A stretch of DNA of 16,946 nucleotides from Clostridia bacterium. Its GTDB lineage: Bacteria; Bacillota; Clostridia; Oscillospirales; CAG-272. Each line of letters opens with the position of its first letter. Position 1 is the first letter of the stretch. Shown here one piece after another: positions 1 through 7,690 of this stretch. The stretch lies in contig JAFTKV010000217.1 in assembly GCA_017453085.1 (NCBI GenBank), positions 1 to 16,946 of the forward strand, written 5' to 3'. A program made the translations under genes and the position numbers. Below the pieces are notes generated by a model. It had not been told where the DNA came from and searched no databases. It was given only the letters and a program-made list of their open reading frames with translations.

Positions 1-47
1 AGAGGGGGAAAGAACCATCTCAGACGCCGAAGTTTCTTTCCCCCTCT
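1..47. repeat. Perfect 14-bp inverted repeat at window edge
   Basis: Bases 1-14 (AGAGGGGGAAAGAA) are the exact reverse complement of 34-47, with a 19-base spacer. The arms are strongly purine/pyrimidine biased. No T-run follows on the + strand, so it is not a standard terminator in that direction. A minus-strand terminator cannot be judged because the sequence stops at base 1. It could be a terminator of the preceding operon, a leader hairpin for xseA, or a copy of a dispersed intergenic element. The rest of the gap before xseA (48-121) shows only the xseA ribosome binding site; I found no convincing promoter there. Confidence 0.6.
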
Positions 48-121
48 CTCAGACTCTCACCCCTAATCTCCTTGGCTGGGGCGTTGTTGTATAGATAAAC
101 ACCTGCGAAAGGAGGGAGCCA

Positions 122-1351
122 ATGCCAGCTGAACGTCCAATTCTCACGGTTACTCAGCTCAACGAGTACGTGAAGGGAATCATAGATTCCGATAAAGTCC
201 TTGCCGGTCTGTCGGTGAAGGGAGAGATCTCCAATTTCACCGCCCACAAAACGGGACACCTCTATTTTACCATCAAAGACGAATCCTCGCTGATCCGTGC
301 GGTGATGTTCCGCTCTGCGGCATCCAAGCTTCGCTTTGCTCCCGAAAACGGGCTGAAGATCATTGCCTCGGGCAGAGTTTCCGCCTTCGTGCGAGACGGC
401 TCCTATCAGGTGTACGTGGATTCGCTCCAGCCCGACGGCGTGGGCGAGCTGACCATCGCCTACGAGCAACTCAAAAAGAAATTACAAGCGGAAGGTCTGT
501 TTGACCTCGCCAAAAAGAAGAAAATTCCTCGCTATCCTGCGCGCGTTGGCGTGATTACATCGCCTACCGGTGCGGCGGTGCGGGATATCGTCAACGTCCT
601 CTCCCGCCGATTCCCCTATGCCAAGATGGTTCTATATCCCACCCTTGTGCAGGGAGCCGAAGCCGCCCCCCAGCTGATCTCGGGTCTGCGTTATTTCAAC
701 GAAACCCGCTCTGCCGACGTGATCATCATCGGCCGAGGCGGCGGATCTATCGAGGATCTGTGGGCATTCAACAGCGAAGAGCTGGCAAGGGAAGTGTACG
801 CATCGGAAATCCCCGTCATCTCGGCGGTAGGACACGAAATCGACTTCACCATCTGCGATTTCGTTGCCGATCTGCGCGCCCCCACGCCCTCGGCGGCTGC
901 AGAGCTGGCAGTTCCCGAAACACGGGAGCTGATCCGCAAGATCAACAACGTAGTGGGACATATGCAGGTGCTCTTAGATCGGGGTGTCAAGCTGCGCCGA
1001 CAGAATTTGATGGCTCTTGCCGACCGTCCCGTGTTCAATCAGCCTATGCTGATTCTCGACGGTCCTCGGATGGAGCTGATTACAAGCACCCAGCGCATCG
1101 TCCGTGCGATGGAAAAATTAACGGAAGAAAAGAAACGCAGCTTTGCCGCCAATGCGGCGAAGTTGGAGGCACTCAGCCCAATGGCAGTGCTGCTGCGAGG
1201 CTATAGCGCAGCCTTTACCGAGAAGGGCAAGCTGATCCACTCGGTGGAGGATGTGGCCGTGGGCGACAAGATCGCTCTCTCGGTGTCAGACGGCACCATT
1301 TATACCGAAGTCATCGGAAAGGAAACCAAAAATCATGGCAATCTATCGTAG
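122..1351 (+). CDS. xseA: Exodeoxyribonuclease VII large subunit
   Basis: This is the catalytic large subunit of exonuclease VII, a cytoplasmic enzyme that degrades single-stranded DNA to oligonucleotides together with several copies of XseB. The 409 residues match the family's usual 400-450. Residues 1-105 form the N-terminal OB-fold (GEISNFTAHKTGHLYFTIKD at 34-53). The catalytic region carries GVITSPTGAAVRDI (143-156), GRGGGSIEDLWAFN (204-217), SAVGHEIDFT (234-243) and RAPTPSAAAE (252-261), all hallmarks of XseA. A helical region and a short C-terminal domain follow. The start ATG has an ideal ribosome binding site, AAAGGAGGG at 108-116. The last 17 bases overlap xseB, so the two subunits are translationally linked. 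It is the first gene of the packed block. Confidence 0.97.
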   Translation: MPAERPILTVTQLNEYVKGIIDSDKVLAGLSVKGEISNFTAHKTGHLYFTIKDESSLIRAVMFRSAASKLRFAPENGLKIIASGRVSAFVRDGSYQVYVDSLQPDGVGELTIAYEQLKKKLQAEGLFDLAKKKKIPRYPARVGVITSPTGAAVRDIVNVLSRRFPYAKMVLYPTLVQGAEAAPQLISGLRYFNETRSADVIIIGRGGGSIEDLWAFNSEELAREVYASEIPVISAVGHEIDFTICDFVADLRAPTPSAAAELAVPETRELIRKINNVVGHMQVLLDRGVKLRRQNLMALADRPVFNQPMLILDGPRMELITSTQRIVRAMEKLTEEKKRSFAANAAKLEALSPMAVLLRGYSAAFTEKGKLIHSVEDVAVGDKIALSVSDGTIYTEVIGKETKNHGNLS

Positions 1352-1592
1352 TGAAGCGCCCGAACTGAATTTTGAAGAAGCAATGGCGCGCCTGGAACAG
1401 ATCGTTCGTGCGCTGGAGGGCGGCAACGTGCCGCTGGATGAATCGCTCACCCTGTACGAAGAGGGCGTGAAGCTGGTGAAGCTTTGCTCCTCCCGTCTGG
1501 AAAACGCCGAAAAGCGCATCAAGATTTTGGTAGATGGCGGCAACGGCACGCTGGTAGAGCAGGATTTTGCGGAAGGCGGTAGCCGCGGATGA
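1335..1592 (+). CDS. xseB: Exodeoxyribonuclease VII small subunit
   Basis: This is the small helical subunit that binds XseA to make exonuclease VII. The product is 85 residues, as expected for the family (about 60-90). The hallmark is the N-terminal stretch NFEEAMARLEQIVRALEGG, followed by VPLDESLTLYEEGVKLVKLC, the two-helix hairpin of XseB. A longer in-frame start exists upstream at 1251, but its extra 28 residues are only an out-of-frame reading of xseA. The ATG at 1335 follows a GGAAAGGAAA purine run (1316-1325) and begins just ahead of the conserved region. It overlaps xseA by 17 bases, and its stop overlaps the ispA start (ATGA), so it sits in the middle of a coupled trio. Confidence 0.95.
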   Translation: MAIYRSEAPELNFEEAMARLEQIVRALEGGNVPLDESLTLYEEGVKLVKLCSSRLENAEKRIKILVDGGNGTLVEQDFAEGGSRG

Positions 1593-2479
1593 GCGTGCTT
1601 GTCGAGCGAATGCAAAAATCAGCGGCGATGGTGGAAGGGCTCATCAAGGAGCTTCTCATCCCCACTGATCCCGCTCCCGAGGAAAAGCCGCTTTGGGAGG
1701 CGATGGAATACAGTGCCATGGCAGGCGGCAAACGCATCAGACCCTTTTTGGTTATGGAAGTCTGCCGCACTTTGGGCGGACGGCAGGAGGAAGCCCTCAT
1801 CTATGCCGCCGCACTGGAAATGATCCATACCTATTCGCTGATCCACGATGATCTGCCCTGTATGGACAACGACGATCTGCGTCGGGGTAAGCCCACCTGC
1901 CACAAGGTCTACGGCGAAGCCACTGCACTGCTTGCAGGCGACGGTCTGCTCACCCGTGCCTTTGAGCTGGTCGCCAACGCCCCCGGCATTCTGCCCCTGC
2001 GCAAGTGCTATGCGGTAGCTATCCTTGCTGAGGCCGCAGGCGCTCCCGGGATGATCGGCGGTCAGCAGATGGATCTGGCCTCCGAAGGGAAGGAGATCTC
2101 CTACGAGACTATGGTGGCCATCCACGAAAAGAAGACCTGTGCGCTGCTCATTGCCGCTTGCCGATTGGGCGTACTGGCCGCAGGACAGCGGGGAAGCGAA
2201 GCCGAGGATGCCATGATCACCTACGGCATGGGCATCGGACGTGCCTTCCAACTGATCGACGATCTGCTGGACGTTACCTCCACCAAGGAGGTGCTGGGCA
2301 AGGACATCGGCAGCGATCAGAAGAACAAAAAGACCACCTACCTCACCTTTATGCCCATTGATACGGCAGAGGATCTGGCGAGAGCCATTACCGATAAGGC
2401 CAAGGAAGCGGTAGAGCCCTATGACAAGGACGGCACTCTCACCGCTCTTGCCGATTACCTTACCGAGCGGAAGAGCTGA
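1589..2479 (+). CDS. ispA: Short-chain polyprenyl (farnesyl/geranyl) diphosphate synthase
   Basis: It condenses dimethylallyl diphosphate with isopentenyl diphosphate to give geranyl/farnesyl diphosphate, the precursor of undecaprenyl phosphate and other isoprenoids; cytoplasmic. The 296 residues match bacterial IspA. GGKRIRP lies at 46-52. The first aspartate-rich motif is DDLPCMDND (87-95), in the DDx4D form typical of bacterial enzymes. GGQQMDL lies at 157-163 and the second aspartate-rich motif QLIDDLLD at 221-228, so both Mg-diphosphate binding sites are intact. The ATG overlaps the xseB stop (ATGA), a normal coupling for this pair. Chain length (C10, C15 or C20) cannot be fixed from sequence alone. 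In many clostridia dxs follows this gene; here tlyA follows after one base. Confidence 0.95.
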   Translation: MSVLVERMQKSAAMVEGLIKELLIPTDPAPEEKPLWEAMEYSAMAGGKRIRPFLVMEVCRTLGGRQEEALIYAAALEMIHTYSLIHDDLPCMDNDDLRRGKPTCHKVYGEATALLAGDGLLTRAFELVANAPGILPLRKCYAVAILAEAAGAPGMIGGQQMDLASEGKEISYETMVAIHEKKTCALLIAACRLGVLAAGQRGSEAEDAMITYGMGIGRAFQLIDDLLDVTSTKEVLGKDIGSDQKNKKTTYLTFMPIDTAEDLARAITDKAKEAVEPYDKDGTLTALADYLTERKS

Positions 2480-2480
2480 T

Positions 2481-3245
2481 ATGCGACTGGACAAGTATCT
2501 TGCCGAAAACGGCATTGCAGACAGCCGCACCCTTGCCGCCCGAATGATCGAGGCGGGACTGATTCGGGTGAACGGTGCCGTTCAAAAGAAACCCTCCTTC
2601 GACGTCCCCGATGGTGCAACCGTGGAAGCGGATGGGGAACTGATCCCCTACGTCAGCCGAGGCGGACTCAAATTAAAGGGTGCGCTGGATGCTTTCGAGC
2701 TCTCGCTGAAGGGAATGATCTGCGCCGACATTGGCGCATCCACAGGCGGCTTTACCGACTGTCTTTTGCAAGAAGGAGCGGTGAAGGTATACGCCATCGA
2801 CAGCGGCAGAGATCAGCTTCACGCAAAGCTCCGCTCCGACTCCCGCGTGGTGTCGATGGAGTCCTTCAATGCAAGAAATCTGACTCTCGCACATTTGGGT
2901 GAGGCAGTAGATCTTGCGGTCACCGACGTGTCGTTCATCTCCCAAACCCTATTGCACGCTCCCATCGCCTCGATCCTCAAGGACGGCGGACTTTTCGTCA
3001 GCCTGATCAAACCTCAGTTTGAGGTGGGACGGGAGAATCTGGGCAAAGGCGGCATCGTAAAGAACCCCAAAGCCCGCCGTGAAGCCGCTCGCCGTGTAAT
3101 GGCATCTGCCGTAGCGGCAGGACTTACCCCCATTGCCGTCATCGCCTCGCCCATCACGGGAGGCGACGGAAATATAGAATATTTAGCCTATTTTCGCAAA
3201 CAGTCGATCACGGGGCTCCTCCCCGAGGTCGATCACCTCCCCTGA
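2481..3245 (+). CDS. tlyA: TlyA-family rRNA (cytidine-2'-O)-methyltransferase
   Basis: This is a SAM-dependent 2'-O-methyltransferase of the TlyA family (often labelled hemolysin A), known in other bacteria to methylate rRNA cytidines. The protein has 254 residues. An S4 RNA-binding domain occupies about 1-57 (MRLDKYLAENGIADSRTLAA). A linker with SRGGLKL (59-65) leads to an FtsJ-like Rossmann domain with the SAM motif DIGASTGGFTD (83-93), TDVSFIS (148-154), LIKPQFE (175-181) and a late GNIEYL (230-235), consistent with the K-D-K-E catalytic set. I chose the ATG at 2481, one base after the ispA stop, because the S4 domain begins there; a 20-residue in-frame extension lies inside ispA. Its ribosome binding site is weak (CGGAAGAG), suggesting coupling to ispA. 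The 3' end carries two small hairpins. Confidence 0.95.
   Translation: MRLDKYLAENGIADSRTLAARMIEAGLIRVNGAVQKKPSFDVPDGATVEADGELIPYVSRGGLKLKGALDAFELSLKGMICADIGASTGGFTDCLLQEGAVKVYAIDSGRDQLHAKLRSDSRVVSMESFNARNLTLAHLGEAVDLAVTDVSFISQTLLHAPIASILKDGGLFVSLIKPQFEVGRENLGKGGIVKNPKARREAARRVMASAVAAGLTPIAVIASPITGGDGNIEYLAYFRKQSITGLLPEVDHLP
3203..3239 (+). repeat. Direct repeat and two tandem small hairpins at tlyA 3' end
   Basis: GTCGATCAC occurs at 3203-3211 and again at 3228-3236. Between and over these copies lie two adjacent 5-bp hairpins: CGGGG/CCCCG (3211-3215 with 3221-3225) and GAGGT/ACCTC (3225-3229 with 3235-3239). All of this is inside the last codons of tlyA, just before the argR ribosome binding site. 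No T-run follows, so it is not a terminator. It could slow transcript decay, be a site for a regulator, or be chance. Confidence 0.4.
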
Positions 3246-3262
3246 CAGGAATAGGAGAAGCT

Positions 3263-3721
3263 ATGAAGAACCAAAGACAAGAAAAAATCATCGAAATCAT
3301 CGAGAGCCAGGTAGTAGAGACCCAGGAGGCCCTCCAGGAAAAGCTTCGGGAGTGCGGCTTTGACGTCACCCAGGCTACCGTCTCCCGTGACATCAAGGAG
3401 CTGCGCCTGACCAAGGTTGCCGCCAAGGGCAATCGCTACAAATACGCCGTTCTCGATTCCGACGACCCCAAGCAGGCGGCGAAATTCGTCTTCATCATGA
3501 AGGAGACGATCCTTTCGGTGCAGACCGCGCAGAATATGCTGGTCATCAAGACCTTTTCCGGTATGGCACAGGCAGCCGCTGCCGCCCTGGACAATCTCTT
3601 CGGCACCGAGGTCATCGGTACCATTGCCGGTGACGATACCATCTTTGCAGTGACCGCCTCCACCGAGGATGCGCTTGTGCTGCAAGGCAAGATCACGGCT
3701 GAACTCAATCTCTCCAAATAA
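3263..3721 (+). CDS. argR: Arginine repressor ArgR/AhrC
   Basis: This is a hexameric, arginine-sensing transcription factor that represses arginine biosynthesis and can activate catabolism. The 152 residues match the family's roughly 150. The N-terminal winged helix-turn-helix (1-70) contains the recognition helix ATVSRDIKELRL (38-49). The C-terminal oligomerisation and arginine-binding domain ends with GTIAGDDTIF (119-128), in which the paired Asp residues contact arginine. The ribosome binding site AGGAG (3253-3257) lies 5 bases before the ATG. Placement between tlyA and recN is classic for Firmicutes (ahrC in Bacillus). nadK, often found between tlyA and argR, is absent. I see no clear ARG box nearby, so self-regulation is not shown. 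Confidence 0.97.
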   Translation: MKNQRQEKIIEIIESQVVETQEALQEKLRECGFDVTQATVSRDIKELRLTKVAAKGNRYKYAVLDSDDPKQAAKFVFIMKETILSVQTAQNMLVIKTFSGMAQAAAAALDNLFGTEVIGTIAGDDTIFAVTASTEDALVLQGKITAELNLSK

Positions 3722-3740
3722 TCCGAAGGAGTAAACTAAT

Positions 3741-5453
3741 ATGCTGATTTCCATGCATATTGAAAATATTGCGGTAATCAGACGGCTGGACGTAGACTTT
3801 GACCGTGGCTTTACCGTCCTCACCGGCGAGACCGGTGCGGGTAAGTCTATGATCATCGACTCCATCGGTCTGCTGCTGGGCGCAAAGACCCAGCGGGAGC
3901 TGATCCGAACCGGCGAGAGCACCGCTACGGTCAGTGCTTGCTTTGCAGTATCCGACGAGATTGCCGCAGAGCTTGCCGAGATCGGGATCGCCCCCGAAGA
4001 GGATGGGCTGATCTCCATCCAGCGTACCATTACGGTAGATGGCAAAACTCAATCCCGTATCAACGGCAGAGTAGTGCCGCTGTCGGTGCAACGGCAGGCA
4101 GGCGAGCGGCTGGTGTCCATCCACGGACAGCACGACAGCCACGGTCTGATGACCGCCGCAGGACACATCGACTTTTTGGACAGCTACGCCAAAAACGGTG
4201 CGCTCCTTGCCGAATACGGCGAGGTCTACCGCAAAATGTGCGAGTCCAGAAAGCTGAGAGATCAGTGCAGAATGGACGAGCGGCTGAAAGCCCAGCGATT
4301 GGATATGCTCCGCTATCAGATCGAGGATATCGAATCAGCAGAACCGCAGATCGGCGAGGAAGAAGCACTTGTAGCCGAAAAGAAGATCCTGCAAAACACC
4401 AAGCAGCTGCAAAAGCAGGTGCTCACCGTTTATCGTGCACTGTATAAAAACGAAAAGGGTATGTCTGCGGACAAGCTCTTGGAGATCGCCCGCACCTCGC
4501 TGGAAAATATCAGCGATCTGATGCCCGACGCTCCCGCCTTCATCGACCGCATCAGCGAGATGCAGTACGAGCTGGAGCGGATCGCCGAGTCAGCCCTTGC
4601 CCTCCTGCCGACCGGCGGAAACGGGGAAGCAAGGCTGGAGGAGATCGCCGAGCGAATGGACGTGCTCCGTCGCCTCAAGCGCAAGTACGGTGCCGATGAA
4701 GCTGAAATTCTTGCGTTCTATCAAACAGCCAAAGACGAGCTGGATCAGATCCTCCTCTCCGATGAAAAGGAGCGGGAGTATGATGAGCAATATAAGAAGT
4801 ATCGTAGCGAGGCCATGGCACTAGCCGATCGCCTCACCGAGTCCCGCAAGACAGCATCCGACGATCTGTCCGCCCGCATTTGCGATGAGCTGGCCTATCT
4901 GGATATGAACAAGGTCGCCTTTTCTGCCAGAGTTACCAAAAAGCTTTCGGCGGAAGGGAAGCCCGAGCTGACCCCCAAGGGCGGCGACGAGGTGGAGTTT
5001 ATGATCTCCACTAACCCCGGCGAACCGCTGAAGCCGCTGACTAAGATCGCATCGGGCGGCGAGCTCTCCCGTGTGATGCTGGCCATCAAATGCGTGCTCA
5101 CTGCGGCAGATAAGATGCCCACCGTTATCTTCGACGAGATCGACACCGGTGTGTCCGGAAAAACCTCTCAGAAGATCGGCATCAAGCTCCGTGAGCTGGC
5201 TGCCGACGGACCGCAGGTCTTCTCCATCACCCACAGCGCACAGGTGGCAGCCAACGGCCACGCCCACTATAAGATCCGTAAGCAGGAAGTGGACGGACGC
5301 GCGGAGACTACCGTCTATGCCCTTGGTAGGGCAGAGAGAATCGAAGAACTGGCCCGCATTATGGGCGGTATGGACAAATCACAGAAAATCATTGATTCCG
5401 CTACCGAAATGCTGGAAATTGCGGAATCGAAGGGAACTATCCCAAATAGATAA
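3741..5453 (+). CDS. recN: DNA repair protein RecN
   Basis: This is an SMC-like ATPase that acts early at DNA double-strand breaks with RecA-dependent recombination; it associates with the nucleoid. The 570 residues are a normal length. Walker A GETGAGKS is at 29-36, after the RecN/SMC start (MLISMHIENIAVIRRLDVDF). Long helical, coiled-coil-rich arms occupy about 150-390. The ABC signature SGGELS is at 438-443, Walker B VIFDE at 462-466 with D468 following, and a switch histidine lies in FSITHSAQVAA. The ribosome binding site AAGGAG (3726-3731) sits 9 bases before the ATG, 19 bases after argR. I did not see a GAAC-N4-GTTC type LexA box upstream, so SOS control is not evident. It appears to be the last gene of the first block. 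Confidence 0.97.
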   Translation: MLISMHIENIAVIRRLDVDFDRGFTVLTGETGAGKSMIIDSIGLLLGAKTQRELIRTGESTATVSACFAVSDEIAAELAEIGIAPEEDGLISIQRTITVDGKTQSRINGRVVPLSVQRQAGERLVSIHGQHDSHGLMTAAGHIDFLDSYAKNGALLAEYGEVYRKMCESRKLRDQCRMDERLKAQRLDMLRYQIEDIESAEPQIGEEEALVAEKKILQNTKQLQKQVLTVYRALYKNEKGMSADKLLEIARTSLENISDLMPDAPAFIDRISEMQYELERIAESALALLPTGGNGEARLEEIAERMDVLRRLKRKYGADEAEILAFYQTAKDELDQILLSDEKEREYDEQYKKYRSEAMALADRLTESRKTASDDLSARICDELAYLDMNKVAFSARVTKKLSAEGKPELTPKGGDEVEFMISTNPGEPLKPLTKIASGGELSRVMLAIKCVLTAADKMPTVIFDEIDTGVSGKTSQKIGIKLRELAADGPQVFSITHSAQVAANGHAHYKIRKQEVDGRAETTVYALGRAERIEELARIMGGMDKSQKIIDSATEMLEIAESKGTIPNR

Positions 5454-5477
5454 CATACAATTATAGGAGATAAACCA

Positions 5478-6704
5478 ATGAAACTGTACGAAGAGCTGGT
5501 TGCCCGCGGTCTGATCGCCCAGGTAACCAATGAAGAAGAAATCAGAGATATGATCAACGAGGGCAATGCTACCTTCTACATCTGCTTTGACCCCACCGCA
5601 GACTCCCTCCACGTAGGCCACTTTATGGCACTCTGCCTGATGAAGAGACTCCAGCAGGCAGGCAACCTTCCCATCGCCATGATTGGCGGCGGTACAGCTA
5701 TGATCTGTGACCCATCCGGCAGAACCGATATGCGTTCCATGATGACCCGTGAGACCATCCAGCACAACTGCGATTGCTTCAAGAAGCAGATGGAGCGATT
5801 CATCGAGTTTGGCGAAGGCAAGGCAATGATGGTCAACAACGCCGATTGGCTGATGGATCTCAACTACGTGGAAGTCCTCCGCGAGGTAGGTGCTTGCTTC
5901 TCTGTGAACAATATGCTCCGTGCGGAGTGCTATAAGCAGAGAATGGAAAAGGGTCTGTCCTTCCTTGAATTCAACTATATGATTATGCAGTCTTACGACT
6001 TTTACCATCTGTTCCAGAAATATGGCTGCAATATGCAGTTCGGCGGTAACGACCAGTGGTCCAATATGCTGGGCGGCACCGAGTTGATCCGTCGCAAGCT
6101 GGGCAAGGATGCTCATGCGATGACCATCACTCTGCTCCTCAACTCCGAGGGTAAGAAGATGGGCAAGACCGCATCCGGCGCAGTATGGCTGGATCCCAAC
6201 AAGACTGCCCCCTACGATTTCTTCCAGTACTGGCGTAACGTAGGCGACTCCGACGTGCTCAAGTGCATCCGTATGCTCACCTTCCTGCCTCTGGAGCAGA
6301 TCGACGAAATGGACGCTTGGCAGGGCGAACAGCTGAACAAGGCGAAGGAGATCCTTGCCTACGAGCTGACCAAGCTGGTGCACGGCGAGGAAGAAGCCAA
6401 CAAGGCACTGGAAACCGCTCGCAAGGTATTTGCACAGGGCGGTATCAGCGAGGATATGCCCACCACCGCACTGTCTGCCGACCTCTTCAAGGACGGCAAG
6501 ATCGGAATTCTCGATCTGATGGTGGCAGGCGGTCTGGCTGCCTCCAAGAGCGAAGCCCGCAGACTGGTGGCACAGGGCGGCGTAAGCCTCTGCGACGAAA
6601 AGGTGCCCGCGCCCGAGTTTACCGTAGATGCCTCTCTCTTTACCGAAAAGGACGTGATTGTCCGTAAGGGTAAGAAGGTATTCCACCGATTCACCCTTGC
6701 ATAA
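5478..6704 (+). CDS. tyrS: Tyrosyl-tRNA synthetase
   Basis: It attaches tyrosine to tRNA-Tyr using ATP; cytoplasmic class I (Ic) synthetase, homodimer. The product is 408 residues, close to the usual 400-420. The Rossmann fold carries the HIGH-type motif as HVGH (45-48). Tyrosine-binding residues lie in YMIMQSYDF (167-175) and GGNDQW (189-194). The KMSKS loop appears as KMGKT (227-231), the usual bacterial TyrRS form. A C-terminal S4 domain (about 343-405, with ASKSEARRLVAQGGV) binds tRNA. The ribosome binding site AGGAGA (5465-5470) precedes the ATG. The 24-base gap after recN leaves no room for a T-box leader, which often controls tyrS in Firmicutes, so this copy seems to be co-transcribed with the preceding genes. 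Confidence 0.97.
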   Translation: MKLYEELVARGLIAQVTNEEEIRDMINEGNATFYICFDPTADSLHVGHFMALCLMKRLQQAGNLPIAMIGGGTAMICDPSGRTDMRSMMTRETIQHNCDCFKKQMERFIEFGEGKAMMVNNADWLMDLNYVEVLREVGACFSVNNMLRAECYKQRMEKGLSFLEFNYMIMQSYDFYHLFQKYGCNMQFGGNDQWSNMLGGTELIRRKLGKDAHAMTITLLLNSEGKKMGKTASGAVWLDPNKTAPYDFFQYWRNVGDSDVLKCIRMLTFLPLEQIDEMDAWQGEQLNKAKEILAYELTKLVHGEEEANKALETARKVFAQGGISEDMPTTALSADLFKDGKIGILDLMVAGGLAASKSEARRLVAQGGVSLCDEKVPAPEFTVDASLFTEKDVIVRKGKKVFHRFTLA

Positions 6705-6729
6705 AACTTCCCCCATCAAGGAGGATCCT

Positions 6730-7668
6730 ATGACAAACGATTACAGTGCTCTGCTTCCCCTGCTGAACAGCTTGCGGGAGCGGGGCGAGCTGGAATATAT
6801 CTGCAACGCACCTCTTGCTCCGTATTCCTCGTTCAAGATCGGCGGTGCGGCAGATGTCGCCGTTTTCCCCTATACCCGCGCGGCTCTCTTGGACGTTCTC
6901 GGATGTGTGCGCCGTCACGAGATCCGTCGTGACGTTTTCGGAAATGGATCAAACGTCCTGTTCGCCGACGAGGGCTACAGAGGCGTTACCATTTTCACCA
7001 CCAAAATGAATCGCTCGGTTTTCCGAAACGGTATTCTGTGGGCTGATGCGGGCGCCTCCTTTACGGGGCTCGCCGTCCGTGCGCTCCAGGAGGGGCTGAC
7101 CGGTCTGGAGTTTGCTTACGGCATTCCGGGCTCGGTAGGCGGTGCCATTTATATGAATGCAGGCGCCTACGACGGTGAGATCTCGCAGGTCTGCACCGAA
7201 ACCACCGTGTACGATCCCACGGTTGCGCTTCTGGGCAGCATTCGGGAGATTAACGGGGATGCGCAGGAATTCGGCTATCGCACCTCTGCCTTCCAATCCA
7301 TGAGGGGCGCAGTGATCCTGGGCGGCAAATTCAAGCTAAAGCCCGGCGATCCTGCCGAGATCAAGGCCAAAATGGACGATCTGATGTCCCGCCGTCGTGA
7401 CAAGCAGCCGCTGGAATATCCCAGCGCAGGCTCGACCTTCAAGCGTGCCCCCGGCTACTTCACCGCCAAGCTCATCCACGAGGCGGGGCTGAAGGGTGCG
7501 ACGGTTGGCGGCGCACAGGTATCGGAAAAGCACGCAGGATTTGTCATCAATCGCGGCGGCGCAACCGCCAAGGATGTTCTGACCCTGATCGAGCAGATCA
7601 AGGAGCAGGTATGGAAGCATGCGGGCGTAGCCATCGAATGTGAGGTTCGGATCATTCACGAACGGTAA
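6730..7668 (+). CDS. murB: UDP-N-acetylenolpyruvoylglucosamine reductase
   Basis: This FAD-dependent enzyme uses NADPH to reduce UDP-GlcNAc-enolpyruvate to UDP-MurNAc in cytoplasmic peptidoglycan precursor synthesis. The 312 residues fit the type II (Gram-positive) form, somewhat over 300. FAD-binding motifs are SSFKIGGAAD (33-42), FGNGSNVL (70-77) and GIPGSVGGAIYMNAGAY (131-147). Catalytic residues appear as Ser235 in PSAGSTFKR and a late Glu in ECEVRII (about 305); the substrate-binding Arg lies in GYRTSAF. I chose the ATG at 6730 because it has an excellent ribosome binding site, AAGGAGG (6718-6724), and begins at the domain. An upstream in-frame start at 6658 lies inside tyrS. The rapZ ribosome binding site begins 10 bases after the stop. 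Confidence 0.96.
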   Translation: MTNDYSALLPLLNSLRERGELEYICNAPLAPYSSFKIGGAADVAVFPYTRAALLDVLGCVRRHEIRRDVFGNGSNVLFADEGYRGVTIFTTKMNRSVFRNGILWADAGASFTGLAVRALQEGLTGLEFAYGIPGSVGGAIYMNAGAYDGEISQVCTETTVYDPTVALLGSIREINGDAQEFGYRTSAFQSMRGAVILGGKFKLKPGDPAEIKAKMDDLMSRRRDKQPLEYPSAGSTFKRAPGYFTAKLIHEAGLKGATVGGAQVSEKHAGFVINRGGATAKDVLTLIEQIKEQVWKHAGVAIECEVRIIHER

Positions 7669-7690
7669 CGGCAAAATCAAAGGAAGTTAT

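Noticed and set aside
5454..5477. T-box leader for tyrS
   Set aside because: The gap is only 24 bases and contains just a ribosome binding site; no T-box structure can fit.
5379..6719. 446-residue minus-strand open frame over tyrS
   Set aside because: It is fully antisense to a complete tyrosyl-tRNA synthetase with intact motifs and has no independent support.
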